DNA of 64,000 bases from Aliigemmobacter aestuarii (GTDB lineage Bacteria > Pseudomonadota > Alphaproteobacteria > Rhodobacterales > Rhodobacteraceae), in the NCBI RefSeq assembly GCF_004799285.1, contig NZ_SSND01000001.1:1240001-1304000 (forward strand). Direction: 5' to 3'. This document shows, one piece after another, positions 28,508 to 36,597 of the stretch. The position numbers and the translations under genes were made by a program. Under the pieces are notes generated by a model. The model was given only the letters and a program-made list of their open reading frames with translations, searched no databases and was not told the DNA's origin. The first letter of the stretch is position 1. Each line of letters begins with the position of its first letter.

Positions 28508-28861
28508 TCAGCGGTCGCCCTGCGCTTCCATCAGCGCGCGCAACAGCTTTTCTTCCGACATGTCGTCCTGAGCCGGGCGATCCATCTCGCCCCCCATGAG
28601 AAGCGCCATCTGGTCGTCTTCCGGCTCGTCCACCTCGATCTGGGTCTGGTGGCTTTCGATCAGACGCTCGCGCAGGTCGTCGGCGCTCTGGGTTTCCTCG
28701 GCGATCTCGCGCAGGGACACCACGGGGTTCTTGTCGTTGTCGCGGTCGATGGTCAGCGGCGCACCGGCGGCGATCTCGCGCGCACGATGCGCGGCCAGCA
28801 TCACCAGCTCGAACCGGTTCGGGACCTTGTCAACGCAATCTTCGACCGTCACGCGGGCCAT
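28508..28861 (-). CDS. rpoZ: RNA polymerase omega subunit
   Basis: Small subunit that clamps the beta-prime subunit and forms part of a ppGpp-binding site on RNA polymerase. The 117-residue sequence starts [24 protein letters not shown] and has ARDI-type residues (AHRAREI) and [10 protein letters not shown]. An acidic C-terminal extension follows, normal for alphaproteobacteria. Coupling to rsh directly downstream fits the ppGpp link. A good promoter lies upstream at 28900-28928. Confidence 0.95.
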   Translation of the reverse strand: MARVTVEDCVDKVPNRFELVMLAAHRAREIAAGAPLTIDRDNDKNPVVSLREIAEETQSADDLRERLIESHQTQIEVDEPEDDQMALLMGGEMDRPAQDDMSEEKLLRALMEAQGDR

Positions 28862-28899
28862 GGGGTTCTCCGTTTCGGATTGGGGGGCATGGAACCGCC

Positions 28900-28928
28900 T
28901 GTTTACGCGCCTCGACGGGGCTTGACAA
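28900..28928 (-). promoter_or_regulatory. Sigma-70 promoter of rpoZ-rsh
   Basis: Read leftward, TTGTCA (28928-28923) and TAAACA (28905-28900) are separated by exactly 17 bases. The predicted start site is roughly 30 bases before the rpoZ ATG. It lies in the 94-base gap after folK. Confidence 0.6.
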
Positions 28929-28955
28929 GGCGCGATTGCCCGCAATTTCCCGCGA

Positions 28956-29531
28956 TCACAGGGCAATCACGGCCAAACGATCCGCCTCGGGAAGATCCGA
29001 CAGCATTTCGGCCACGGTTTTTCCCAGCACCGGGTGACGCCAGTCCGCGGCGATTTCGGCCAGAGGCACCAGAACGAAGGCGCGGTCCTGAAGACGGGGA
29101 TGGGGCAGGATCAGCCTGCCGGGCGCCTCGATCCGCTGGCGGTCGGGCGGAAGGTTGCGCCAACGGTCAAAGCCCGCGCGGTCGGGATGCACGGCGTCGC
29201 CGACGGCCAGAAGATCGATGTCGAGCGTCCGCGCCCCCCAGCGTTGCACCCTTTCCCGACCGAACCGCGACTCGATCCGGTGCAGCGCCACAAGGACCTC
29301 GTCGGGCGTCATCCCCTCGGGCAGGTCGAACAGCGCCGCGGCATTGGCATAGTCCGGACCCGAGCCGGGCGGATAGGCCGGCGTCCGGTAGATCCGGCTT
29401 GCCGCGCGCAGCGCCAGGCCCTCGGCCCCGGCTGCGGAAAGGGCGGCGCGGATCGTCTGGTCTGGCGCCGCATTCGCCCAGGGCGCATTCCCGCCGAGTG
29501 CGACGAGAGCGTTCTTTCTTCGTGCCATCAT
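28956..29531 (-). CDS. folK: 2-amino-4-hydroxy-6-hydroxymethyldihydropteridine pyrophosphokinase
   Basis: Pyrophosphorylates 6-hydroxymethyl-dihydropterin in folate synthesis. The 191-residue protein has [42 protein letters not shown], and the signature [16 protein letters not shown] with the magnesium-binding Asp pair, then [18 protein letters not shown]. Start is ATG 29531 or 29528. It is the first gene of the leftward block and is divergent from the NYN-domain gene. Confidence 0.95.
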   Translation of the reverse strand: MMARRKNALVALGGNAPWANAAPDQTIRAALSAAGAEGLALRAASRIYRTPAYPPGSGPDYANAAALFDLPEGMTPDEVLVALHRIESRFGRERVQRWGARTLDIDLLAVGDAVHPDRAGFDRWRNLPPDRQRIEAPGRLILPHPRLQDRAFVLVPLAEIAADWRHPVLGKTVAEMLSDLPEADRLAVIAL

Positions 29532-29674
29532 GGATGGTAAGCTTTCGTATAGGGCCGGTTGCCGGGACTCATCCGGGCCTGATATTCAAACGCGTCTCGT
29601 GGCGAGTTTCTACACCGCTCACTCCACTCACGGAAGTTCGATTACGAGCCGATTTTTTAAAGGGGACAACTTGG

Positions 29675-30247
29675 ATGTTCTACAAGGACGAGCGGCTCGC
29701 GCTGTTCATTGATGGATCGAATCTGTATGCCGCAGCCAAGGCGTTGGGCTTCGACATCGACTACAAGCTGCTGCGGCAGGAATTCATGCGGCGGGGCAAG
29801 CTGCTGCGGGCATTCTACTATACCGCGCTTCTGGAAAACGACGACTATTCGCCGATCCGCCCACTTGTCGACTGGCTGCACTACAACGGCTTCACCATGG
29901 TGACCAAGCCCGCCAAGGAATACACCGACAGCCAGGGCCGCCGGAAGGTGAAGGGCAACATGGACATCGAGCTGACGGTGAACGCCATGGAGCTTGCGCC
30001 GCGGCTGGATCACATCGTTCTGTTTTCCGGGGATGGCGATTTCAAACCGCTGGTGGAAAGCCTTCAGCGGCAGGGCGTCCGGGTTTCGGTGGTCTCGACC
30101 ATCCGCAGCCAGCCGCCGATGATCGCGGACGAACTGCGCCGCCAGGCCGACAACTTCATCGAACTGGACGAGCTGCGCGATGTCATCGGCCGTCCGCCGC
30201 GCGAACCCCGTTTCGAACGGGAAGAGGCTGCGACCGAAGTGAAGTGA
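29675..30247 (+). CDS. NYN-domain (LabA/DUF88-type) putative ribonuclease
   Basis: A 190-residue single-domain protein of the NYN/PIN-like nuclease fold. The acidic residues expected for metal binding are present: Asp13 in [11 protein letters not shown], Asp in [14 protein letters not shown], and the Asp pair in [18 protein letters not shown]-rich loop (RRKVKGN) could contact RNA. The C-terminus is charged. Relatives (TIGR00288/LabA) are thought to act on RNA, but targets are unknown. The ATG at 29675 follows a AAAGGGG ribosome site. The gene has its own terminator and is divergent from folK. Confidence 0.85.
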   Translation: MFYKDERLALFIDGSNLYAAAKALGFDIDYKLLRQEFMRRGKLLRAFYYTALLENDDYSPIRPLVDWLHYNGFTMVTKPAKEYTDSQGRRKVKGNMDIELTVNAMELAPRLDHIVLFSGDGDFKPLVESLQRQGVRVSVVSTIRSQPPMIADELRRQADNFIELDELRDVIGRPPREPRFEREEAATEVK

Positions 30248-30275
30248 CGAAGGGTCGGGCGAAGCCGATCACGGG

Positions 30276-30308
30276 AACGGGGCATGGCCGCAGGCCGTGC
30301 CCCTTTTC
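30276..30308 (+). terminator. Terminator after the NYN-domain gene
   Basis: GGGGCATGGCC (30279-30289) pairs imperfectly with GGCCGTGCCCC (30293-30303) and is followed by TTTTCGTTTC. It lies about 30 bases past the stop codon. Confidence 0.75.
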
Positions 30309-30334
30309 GTTTCGCGATGCTGCCCCTGCCGCAC

Positions 30335-30371
30335 GGCTGGGGCAGACTGGGACTGGCTGGGGCAGACTGGG
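30335..30371 (+). repeat. Direct repeat upstream of ispH
   Basis: GGCTGGGGCAGACTGGG occurs at 30335-30351 and 30355-30371, a perfect 17-base match with a 20-base period. It lies about 80-120 bases before the ispH start codon. The two-helical-turn spacing would suit a protein site, but recent duplication is equally possible. Confidence 0.7.
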
Positions 30372-30452
30372 GCGGCGAACCGGCCGGTGAAGGCTGGACG
30401 CGGGCGCGGGTTGCCCTTACCTCTGGCAAGACAGACTGCGCGAAGGACGATC

Positions 30453-31403
30453 ATGGCCAAGCCCCCCCTGACCCTTTACCTTGCCGCTCCCCGCGGTTTC
30501 TGTGCCGGTGTCGATCGCGCGATCAAGATCGTCGAGCTGGCGCTGCAGAAATGGGGGGCGCCGGTCTATGTCCGGCACGAGATCGTGCACAACAAGTTCG
30601 TGGTTGACGATCTGCGCGCCAAGGGCGCCGTCTTTGTCGAGGAGCTTGACGAATGCCCAGATGACCGCCCGGTGGTCTTTTCCGCCCATGGCGTGCCCAA
30701 GGCGGTTCCGGCCGAGGCGCGGCGGCGCGAGATGATCCATGTGGACGCCACCTGCCCGCTTGTGACCAAGGTCCACAACGAGGCGCAGCGCCATCACGAA
30801 CAGGGCCGCCAGATGATCATGATCGGCCACGCGGGCCATCCCGAAACCGTGGGCACCATCGGCCAGCTTCCGCCGGGCGAGGTGCTGCTGGTGGAAACCG
30901 TGGGGGATGTGGCGGGCCTGTCGGTGCGCGATCCCGAACGGCTGGCCTATATCACCCAGACCACGCTTTCCGTCGATGATACCGCCGAGATCGCCGCGGC
31001 GCTTCAGGCGCGGTTCCCTGCGATCGTGGTGCCCGCGCATGACGACATCTGCTATGCCACCACCAACCGCCAGCACGCGGTGAAGGCCATCGCCCCCCGG
31101 ATCGACGCCCTTCTGGTGATCGGCGCGCCGAATTCGTCGAACTCGAAACGTCTGGTCGAAGTGGGGCGCGCCGCCGGGTGCGGCTATGCGCAGCTTGTCC
31201 AGCGGGCCGCCGACATCGACTGGCGGGCGCTTGACGGGATTCGCGCGGTGGGCATCACCGCAGGCGCCAGCGCGCCCGAGGTGCTGGTGAACGAAGTGAT
31301 CGACGCCTTCCGCGACCGTTATGACACGACGGTCGAACTGGTCGAAACCGCGCAGGAAAGCGTGGAGTTCAAGGTGCCGCGCGTCCTGCGCGAACCCGCA
31401 TGA
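30453..31403 (+). CDS. ispH: 4-hydroxy-3-methylbut-2-enyl diphosphate reductase
   Basis: Last enzyme of the MEP isoprenoid pathway, an iron-sulfur protein producing IPP and DMAPP. The 316-residue sequence has the three cluster cysteines in [26 protein letters not shown] and [11 protein letters not shown]. Catalytic-region motifs [18 protein letters not shown] and [10 protein letters not shown], and the late [10 protein letters not shown], are also present. The ATG at 30453 is directly before the first conserved strand. It heads the ispH-DUF3429-rnhA-TRIC gene run. Confidence 0.97.
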   Translation: MAKPPLTLYLAAPRGFCAGVDRAIKIVELALQKWGAPVYVRHEIVHNKFVVDDLRAKGAVFVEELDECPDDRPVVFSAHGVPKAVPAEARRREMIHVDATCPLVTKVHNEAQRHHEQGRQMIMIGHAGHPETVGTIGQLPPGEVLLVETVGDVAGLSVRDPERLAYITQTTLSVDDTAEIAAALQARFPAIVVPAHDDICYATTNRQHAVKAIAPRIDALLVIGAPNSSNSKRLVEVGRAAGCGYAQLVQRAADIDWRALDGIRAVGITAGASAPEVLVNEVIDAFRDRYDTTVELVETAQESVEFKVPRVLREPA

Positions 31404-31426
31404 CCCCCGAATGAACGGAGACCGCC

Positions 31427-31879
31427 ATGTTCACCGGGCCTGACCGCATCCCGCTTCCTGCCCTGGCTTTCGGCCTTGCGGGCCTTCTGCCCTTCATCGC
31501 CGGTGCGGGACTGGCGCATTACGGCGCGGCGGGGCTGCCCGCCTGGGTACAGGCGCTGGCCGAAGGGAATGCGATGATGCGCCATTACGGCGTGGTCATC
31601 CTGTGTTTCATGTCGGGCGTGCTGTGGGGCTTTGCCACCGATGCCGAAGGGCGCACGGCCACCTGGGCCTATGGGCTTTCGGTCATTCCCGCTCTCTGGG
31701 CCTTCTTCGCGGCGGCGCCCGGCCACGGCTTTGGCCTCTGGGCGCTGGCCATCGGATTTGCGGGGCTTCTGGGCTTCGATGTCTGGTTCTGGATGCAGGC
31801 CCTTGCGCCGCGCTGGTGGCTGCGGCTTCGCCTGTTGCTGACGGCGATCGTTCTGGCCTGTCTGGCCGTGGCGCTGTAA
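31427..31879 (+). CDS. DUF3429 membrane protein
   Basis: A 150-residue protein with about five hydrophobic helices, matching the DUF3429 family. It shows GLLPFIAGAGLAHYG near the start, HYGVVILCFMSGVLWGFA in the middle, and GFDVWFWMQALAPRWWLRLR near the end. Function is unknown. It lies 23 bases after ispH and 39 bases before rnhA. Confidence 0.8.
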   Translation: MFTGPDRIPLPALAFGLAGLLPFIAGAGLAHYGAAGLPAWVQALAEGNAMMRHYGVVILCFMSGVLWGFATDAEGRTATWAYGLSVIPALWAFFAAAPGHGFGLWALAIGFAGLLGFDVWFWMQALAPRWWLRLRLLLTAIVLACLAVAL

Positions 31880-31918
31880 TCCTCGGACGCATCTCGCCCC
31901 ATCGGAACGGAACCGCCC

Positions 31919-32383
31919 ATGCCCCACCTCTTCGCCTATACCGACGGCGCCTGTTCCGGCAATCCAGGGCCGGGCGGCTGGGGCGTGCTGATGATCGCCC
32001 GCGACGGCGACCGCGTGATCAAGGAACGCACCCTGTCGGGCGGCGAGGCCGAGACGACGAACAACCGGATGGAACTGCTGGCGGCGATCACCGCGCTGGA
32101 AACGCTGGCTCGCCCGTCCGAGATCACCATCGTCACCGACAGCGCCTATGTGAAGAATGGCGTTTCGGAATGGATCCACGGCTGGAAGCGGAACGGCTGG
32201 AAGACGGCGGACCGCAAGCCGGTGAAGAACGTCGACCTCTGGCAGCGGCTGGATGGCGCGCAGGCCCGCCACAAGGTTCGCTGGGAATGGATCAAGGGCC
32301 ACGCCGGCCACGCCGAGAATGAACGCGCCGACGAACTCGCACGCGAGGGGATGGCCCCCTACAAGAAGACGGCCCGCGCATGA
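31919..32383 (+). CDS. rnhA: Ribonuclease HI
   Basis: Cleaves the RNA strand of RNA-DNA hybrids. The 154-residue protein has all four catalytic acidic residues: Asp in [16 protein letters not shown], Glu in [12 protein letters not shown], Asp in [10 protein letters not shown], and the late Asp in ENERADELA. The basic protrusion ([20 protein letters not shown]) is also present. It overlaps the following gene by four bases. Confidence 0.97.
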   Translation: MPHLFAYTDGACSGNPGPGGWGVLMIARDGDRVIKERTLSGGEAETTNNRMELLAAITALETLARPSEITIVTDSAYVKNGVSEWIHGWKRNGWKTADRKPVKNVDLWQRLDGAQARHKVRWEWIKGHAGHAENERADELAREGMAPYKKTARA

Positions 32384-33015
32384 CCCTGCTTTCAGCCCTC
32401 GATTACGCATCGGTGGCGGTCTTTGCCCTGACCGGCGCGCTTGTCGCCAGCCGGGCGCAGCTTGACATCGTGGGCTTCATCTTCGTCGCCTGCCTGACGG
32501 CGCTTGGCGGCGGGACGCTGAGGGACGCGATCCTGAACCGCGACATGGTGTTCTGGGTTGCCGATCCGGTGATGCTGGCCGTCGCGGGATCGGCCGCGGT
32601 GACGGTGTTCTTTTCCGCGCATCTTCTGGAAAGCCGTTATCGTGCGCTTCTGTGGCTTGATGCCTGCGCGCTGGCCGTAGCGGTGCCGGCGGGCGTGGGT
32701 GTGGCCATGGGCATGGGTTCGGCCTGGCCCATCGTGATCGTCATGGGAATGATCACCGGCTGCATGGGCGGCCTGATGCGCGATGTGGTCTGCAACGAGG
32801 TGCCGCTTGTCCTGAAGCAGGGCGAGCTTTACGTCACCGCCGCCTTTGCGGGGGCGGTCGCCGCCGTCGTCGCGGCGACATTCGGCCTGGAAACAGGGAT
32901 AGCCCTGCTGATCTGCGCGGCTGTCACCGTCACCCTGCGCGCGGGCAGCCTTGCGCTTGGCTGGCGCCTGCCCGTCTATCGCGCCCGCCCGCCACGGAAC
33001 GGCCCGCGCAATTGA
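32380..33015 (+). CDS. TRIC/YadS-type membrane protein (UPF0126)
   Basis: A 211-residue membrane protein with two repeats of three helices (plus one), the layout of trimeric intracellular cation channel homologs. Each repeat contains a Gly-rich kink: [20 protein letters not shown] in the first and [20 protein letters not shown] in the second. Bacterial TRIC homologs conduct monovalent cations in reconstitution studies; the physiological role here is unknown. It is translationally coupled to rnhA. Confidence 0.85.
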   Translation: MTLLSALDYASVAVFALTGALVASRAQLDIVGFIFVACLTALGGGTLRDAILNRDMVFWVADPVMLAVAGSAAVTVFFSAHLLESRYRALLWLDACALAVAVPAGVGVAMGMGSAWPIVIVMGMITGCMGGLMRDVVCNEVPLVLKQGELYVTAAFAGAVAAVVAATFGLETGIALLICAAVTVTLRAGSLALGWRLPVYRARPPRNGPRN

Positions 33016-33046
33016 GCCTTGCCATTTCCCGGACTGCCGGTTTTCA

Positions 33047-33064
33047 TGAACGACCATTCGTTCA
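33047..33064. promoter_or_regulatory. Perfect palindromic operator in front of the TetR-family gene
   Basis: TGAACGACCATTCGTTCA has perfect 7-base arms around a 4-base centre and ends ten bases before the ATG at 33075. Size, symmetry and position are typical of an autoregulatory TetR-family operator. Confidence 0.7.
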
Positions 33065-33074
33065 AGGTAGTGTC

Positions 33075-33596
33075 ATGGCCCGTCCCAAATCTCTTCCCGA
33101 TGCCGAGGTCCTTGCAAGCGTCCGCCGGATTCTGGCCGATCATGGCGACCGGGCGGTGTCCTTTGGCAGCGTGTCACAGGCCACGGGGCTGGCCGGGCCG
33201 ACGCTGGTGCAGCGCTTCGGCACGCGCGAGGGCATGGTGCGCGCAGCCCTGTCGGCGGCCTGGGACGCGCTCGAGGCCCTGACCGAACGGGCCGAGGCCG
33301 ATACGCCCCTGTCGGCCAAGGGGGCGCAGGCCTTCCTGAAACTGCTTGGCGCGGAAAGCGAAACCTCGGAAATCTCTCTTTTGGCCGCCGATTTCCGCGA
33401 CCCCGCCCTGCGCGAACGGGCGGCGGCCTGGCGCGCCCGTGTCGAAGCCGCGCTTGCGCTGCGTCTCGGCGGTGGCGGCAAGGCGCGCGAGGCGGCGGCG
33501 ATCCTCTTTACCGCCTGGCAGGGTCAACTTTTGTGGCAGCAGGCCGGCGGCAAGGCCTTTCGTCTGAAGGACGCGCTGAAGCGGATCAGCGGCTGA
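33075..33596 (+). CDS. TetR-family transcriptional regulator
   Basis: A 173-residue regulator. The N-terminal helix-turn-helix (about residues 10-55) reads AVSFGSVSQATGLAGPTLVQRFGTREGMVRAA, seen here as consecutive short helices. A helical ligand-binding domain ends in FTAWQGQLLWQQ. A perfect palindrome just upstream suggests it represses itself. The gene start is the ATG at 33075. Its 3' end overlaps the convergent small membrane-protein gene by 11 bases. Its ligand and other targets are unknown. Confidence 0.83.
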   Translation: MARPKSLPDAEVLASVRRILADHGDRAVSFGSVSQATGLAGPTLVQRFGTREGMVRAALSAAWDALEALTERAEADTPLSAKGAQAFLKLLGAESETSEISLLAADFRDPALRERAAAWRARVEAALALRLGGGGKAREAAAILFTAWQGQLLWQQAGGKAFRLKDALKRISG

Positions 33597-33825
33597 GGTA
33601 TTTCTGCCAGATCCATATCAGCGCCATCGCGCCAAGGATCGCCCCGATGAAGACGGCGGCCCAGCCCGTCAGCGTGGCCAGAACCCTGAGCGCGAACCAT
33701 CCGACCAACGCGCCCGCGATCCCGATCACCACGGTGGTCGGCACATCGGCCTGAACCTTCATCACGCGCGTGGCGAAGAACCCCGCCGCCGCGCCGATCA
33801 TCACGATGAACAGTAGCATGGGCAT
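33586..33825 (-). CDS. GlsB/YeaQ/YmgE-like small membrane protein
   Basis: A 79-residue protein with three hydrophobic helices. It shows MIGAAAGFFATRVMK, VIGIAGALVGWFALRVL and IGAILGAMALIWIWQKY, the Gly-rich pattern of transglycosylase-associated/GlsB stress-membrane proteins. A GGAGGGC ribosome site precedes the ATG. Its end overlaps the end of the TetR gene on the other strand. Confidence 0.75.
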   Translation of the reverse strand: MPMLLFIVMIGAAAGFFATRVMKVQADVPTTVVIGIAGALVGWFALRVLATLTGWAAVFIGAILGAMALIWIWQKYLSR

Positions 33826-33882
33826 CCCGCGGCCCTCCTTTGCCCTGCCAATATGGGGGGAAAGGCCGGGTTTGGGAATGGG

Positions 33883-34779
33883 TCAGTCCAGCCGTGCGGG
33901 CAAGGCCATGCCGCGCAGGATCTCGGCCGCGTCCATCGGGCGCTTGCCTTCGCGCTGTGCCTGAAGGATCTCGACCGCGCCCGTCCCGCAGGCCACGGTG
34001 AACCCGTGCAGGACCTGCCCCGGTGTTCCGGACCCATCCGCCGGACGCGACCGCAAGAGCCTGACCCTTTCGCCACCGACCTCGCACCATGCGCCGGGGG
34101 CGGGTGACAGGCCGCGGATGTGGCGGTCCACCTCGGCGGCGGGGCGCGTCCAGTCAACGCGCGCCTCGGCCTTGTCGATCTTGGCGGCATAGGTCACGCC
34201 CGCGTCGGGCTGGGGTTCGGCCCTGAGATTTGGCAGGTCGGCCAGCGCCCGCACGATCAGCCGCGCACCCATTCCCGACAGGCGGTCATGCAGGTCGCCC
34301 GTGGTTTCCCCGTCGCCGATCGCGGTTTCCTCGCGCAAGAGGACGGGGCCGGTATCAAGGCCTGCCTCCATCTGCATGATGCAGACCCCGGTTTCCGCGT
34401 CCCCCGCCATGATCGCGCGGTGGATCGGCGCCGCACCCCGCCAGCGCGGCAGAAGCGAGGCGTGGATGTTCAGGCATCCCAGGCGCGGCGCATCCAGCAC
34501 CGGTTGCGGCAGGATCAGGCCATAGGCCACCACCACCGCCACATCCGCGTCAAGCGCCGCGAAATCCGCCTGTGCCTCTGCGTTGCGCAGGCTGACGGGA
34601 TGGCACACGGGAATCCCAAGCGCCTCGGCCCTGGCGTGCACGGGGCTCGGCCGGTCCTTTTTGCCACGTCCCGCAGGGCGCGGCGGCTGGGTGTAGACGC
34701 AGCTCACCTCATGGGTGGCCGCCAGCGCCTCAAGCACGGGGACGGAAAACTCGGGCGTGCCCATGAAAACGATTTTCAT
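33883..34779 (-). CDS. fmt: Methionyl-tRNA formyltransferase
   Basis: Formylates initiator Met-tRNA. The 298-residue protein has [19 protein letters not shown] at the N-terminus, the catalytic region [22 protein letters not shown] with Asn and His, and [12 protein letters not shown]. The C-terminal OB-fold domain ends [20 protein letters not shown]. Deformylase genes lie upstream in the same direction, so formylation and deformylation genes form one block. fmt starts 21 bases after the third deformylase paralog. Confidence 0.97.
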   Translation of the reverse strand: MKIVFMGTPEFSVPVLEALAATHEVSCVYTQPPRPAGRGKKDRPSPVHARAEALGIPVCHPVSLRNAEAQADFAALDADVAVVVAYGLILPQPVLDAPRLGCLNIHASLLPRWRGAAPIHRAIMAGDAETGVCIMQMEAGLDTGPVLLREETAIGDGETTGDLHDRLSGMGARLIVRALADLPNLRAEPQPDAGVTYAAKIDKAEARVDWTRPAAEVDRHIRGLSPAPGAWCEVGGERVRLLRSRPADGSGTPGQVLHGFTVACGTGAVEILQAQREGKRPMDAAEILRGMALPARLD

Positions 34780-34800
34780 CTCGCCTCCTGAAAAACCTTT

Positions 34801-35304
34801 TCATCCACGGCGACGCAGCTTTTCCGCCTTGGCGATCAGCATCTTGCGCTTGACCGGCTTCAGATGGTCAAAGAACATCCTGCCATTCAGGTGATCGATC
34901 TGGTGCTGCGCCGAAGTGGCCCAGAGGCCAACGAAATCGCGTTCCTCGACGTCGCCCGCCGCGTTCAAGAAACGTACCGTCACCGCGCGCGGACGGCTGA
35001 TCACGGCCGACACACCCGGAAGGTTGGGGCTGGCCTCTTCATGGTCGCGGAACTGAATCGAGGCATGCAGGATTTCGGGGTTGGCCATAAGCACCGCCTG
35101 CCCCCGCGCCTCGGAACAATCGACCACGGCCAGCCGCAGCATGACGCCGATCTGCGGCGCGCCCAGGCCATAGCCCGGCATGGCCTCCATCGTATCGACC
35201 ATGTCGCGCCAGACCGCGCGGACCTCGTCGGTGATCCCGTCAACGGGCATGGCCGGGGTTTGCAGCCGCTTGTCGGGCCAGGGGATGCAGCGGCGGACGG
35301 TCAC
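34801..35304 (-). CDS. Peptide deformylase paralog with a degenerate active site
   Basis: A 167-residue deformylase-fold protein. Motif 1 is GYGLGAPQIGV (Ala replaced by Gly). Motif 2, normally EGCLSLPG, reads EASPNLPG, so the metal-binding Cys is Ser92. Motif 3, normally HEFDH/HEIDH, reads HQIDH, so the catalytic Glu is Gln135. Both His ligands remain. These substitutions should abolish normal deformylation. Overall length and the C-terminal helix (KRKMLIAKAEKLRRR) are preserved, so the gene is under selection rather than decayed. It overlaps the second deformylase gene by four bases. A regulatory or binding role is an inference. Confidence 0.9.
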   Translation of the reverse strand: MTVRRCIPWPDKRLQTPAMPVDGITDEVRAVWRDMVDTMEAMPGYGLGAPQIGVMLRLAVVDCSEARGQAVLMANPEILHASIQFRDHEEASPNLPGVSAVISRPRAVTVRFLNAAGDVEERDFVGLWATSAQHQIDHLNGRMFFDHLKPVKRKMLIAKAEKLRRRG

Positions 35305-35792
35305 AGCAGATAGGCCGCCTCGGCCGAGGCGCGGGCCTGCGGCGACAGGCGCATGAGGGTAACGATGCCGTCAAGGTGATCGAACTCATGCTGCACGCAG
35401 ATCGCGGCGAAGCCGGAAAACTCGGCCTCGGCCTGCTGCCCCTCCAAGTCGGTCCAGCGGACGCGGATGCGTTCGGCCCGCTTCACCTCGGGCGCGATAC
35501 CCGGCAGGGAAAGGCAGCCTTCGGGGCCGATGCTGCGTTCCTCGGACATCCACAGGATATCCGGGTTGATCATCACAACCGGATCGGGGTGACCTTCCTT
35601 CCAGGTGACATCCATCACGAACAGGCGTTTCAGCACGCCAACCTGCGGCGCGGCAAGACCACGACCCGGGGCGTCATACATGGTGTCCAGCATGTCGCGC
35701 ACCAGATCGCGCACATCCTCGTCCGCGCCAACCTCGGCGCAGCGGGTCGTCAGGCGGGCATCGGGCCAGCGGACAATCGGCAGGACCGCCAT
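35301..35792 (-). CDS. def: Peptide deformylase (second paralog, active site intact)
   Basis: Removes the N-formyl group from new proteins. The 163-residue protein has intact motifs GRGLAAPQVG, GPEGCLSLPGI and QHEFDHLDG, giving the Cys and two His metal ligands and the catalytic Glu. It lacks the long C-terminal basic helix of the neighbouring paralog at 35792-36313 and ends SPQARASAEAAYLL. Its stop and start overlap those of its neighbours, so all three paralogs are translated from one message. Confidence 0.94.
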   Translation of the reverse strand: MAVLPIVRWPDARLTTRCAEVGADEDVRDLVRDMLDTMYDAPGRGLAAPQVGVLKRLFVMDVTWKEGHPDPVVMINPDILWMSEERSIGPEGCLSLPGIAPEVKRAERIRVRWTDLEGQQAEAEFSGFAAICVQHEFDHLDGIVTLMRLSPQARASAEAAYLL

Positions 35793-36313
35793 CAGACTTG
35801 CGCCGTCCGCGCGCGTTCCCGCTTCAGCTTTTCCATCTTGCGGGTGATCATCTGCCGCTTGAGCGGGCCGAGGAAATCGATGAACAGCTTGCCGTTCAGG
35901 TGGTCGATCTCGTGCTGGACGCAGGTCGCCCAGAGGCCCGCGAACTGCTGTTCTTGTTCGGACCCGTCAAGCGCCATCCAGCGAACGCGCACCTCGGCGG
36001 GGCGTTCGACCTCGGCGTATTGATCGGGGATCGACAGGCAGCCCTCTTCATAGGTCGACAGATCTTCCGAGGCCCAGACGATTTCCGGGTTGATCAGGAC
36101 CATCGGCTGCCGCGGCCCGTCCTTTTCGCAATCCATCACGATGACCCGCCGCATGACGCCGATTTGCGGCGCAGCAAGGCCGATGCCCGGTGCATCGTAC
36201 ATCGTTTCCAGCATGTCATCGGCCAGCCGCGCGACATCCTCCGAAATTTCGGTCACGGGGTCGCATGGCTTTTTCAGGCGCGGATCGGGGTGGATCAGGA
36301 TCGGTCGTATCAT
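35792..36313 (-). CDS. def: Peptide deformylase (main paralog)
   Basis: Canonical 173-residue deformylase. Motifs are GIGLAAPQIGV, EEGCLSIPDQYAEV and QHEIDHLNGKLF, followed by the usual C-terminal helix KRQMITRKMEKLKRER. All metal ligands and the catalytic Glu are present. The ATG at 36313 (MIRPILIHPDPRL) is chosen because that sequence is the standard family start; the open frame runs 13 codons further. It is the first gene of the def-def-def-fmt run and divergent from the PatB-like gene. Confidence 0.96.
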   Translation of the reverse strand: MIRPILIHPDPRLKKPCDPVTEISEDVARLADDMLETMYDAPGIGLAAPQIGVMRRVIVMDCEKDGPRQPMVLINPEIVWASEDLSTYEEGCLSIPDQYAEVERPAEVRVRWMALDGSEQEQQFAGLWATCVQHEIDHLNGKLFIDFLGPLKRQMITRKMEKLKRERARTAQV

Positions 36314-36421
36314 TTCTTCGATGTATGCGATGCGGTTGCGCCGCGCAATCATCCGGAAGGCTGGTTGGAAAGCTGTCCCATTCCGGCATCAGGCACCCTT
36401 TGGTGCGGTTATATCGTTCGT

Positions 36422-36483
36422 CTTTGTGGATTTTGGATGAGATTTTTTCCCCTAATGTAACACTCTTTGTGGATGCTGGATCG
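36422..36483 (+). repeat. Direct repeat CTTTGTGGATNNTGGAT upstream of the PatB-like gene
   Basis: CTTTGTGGATTTTGGAT (36422-36438) and CTTTGTGGATGCTGGAT (36465-36481) match at 15 of 17 bases with a 43-base period. A weaker TTTTGTGGG follows near 36485. The repeats lie in the 284-base def-patB gap, about 115-175 bases before the ATG at 36598, in an AT-rich stretch. They may be sites for a regulator of the rightward gene. Confidence 0.5.
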
Positions 36484-36597
36484 TTTTGTGGGCCGATCTT
36501 GGACATCTCGCCCGATCCGAATAGGCTGAATCCGTAACCGGGCCTTGCGCCGCCGGATCAGGCCGTTACCCTTCTGCCAGACAGGACGAGGACAAAA

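Noticed and set aside
28445-29674. Upstream extension of the NYN-domain frame back to 28445
   Set aside because: The extra ~410 codons run antisense to rsh, rpoZ and folK. A good ribosome site and the family N-terminus mark the start at 29675.
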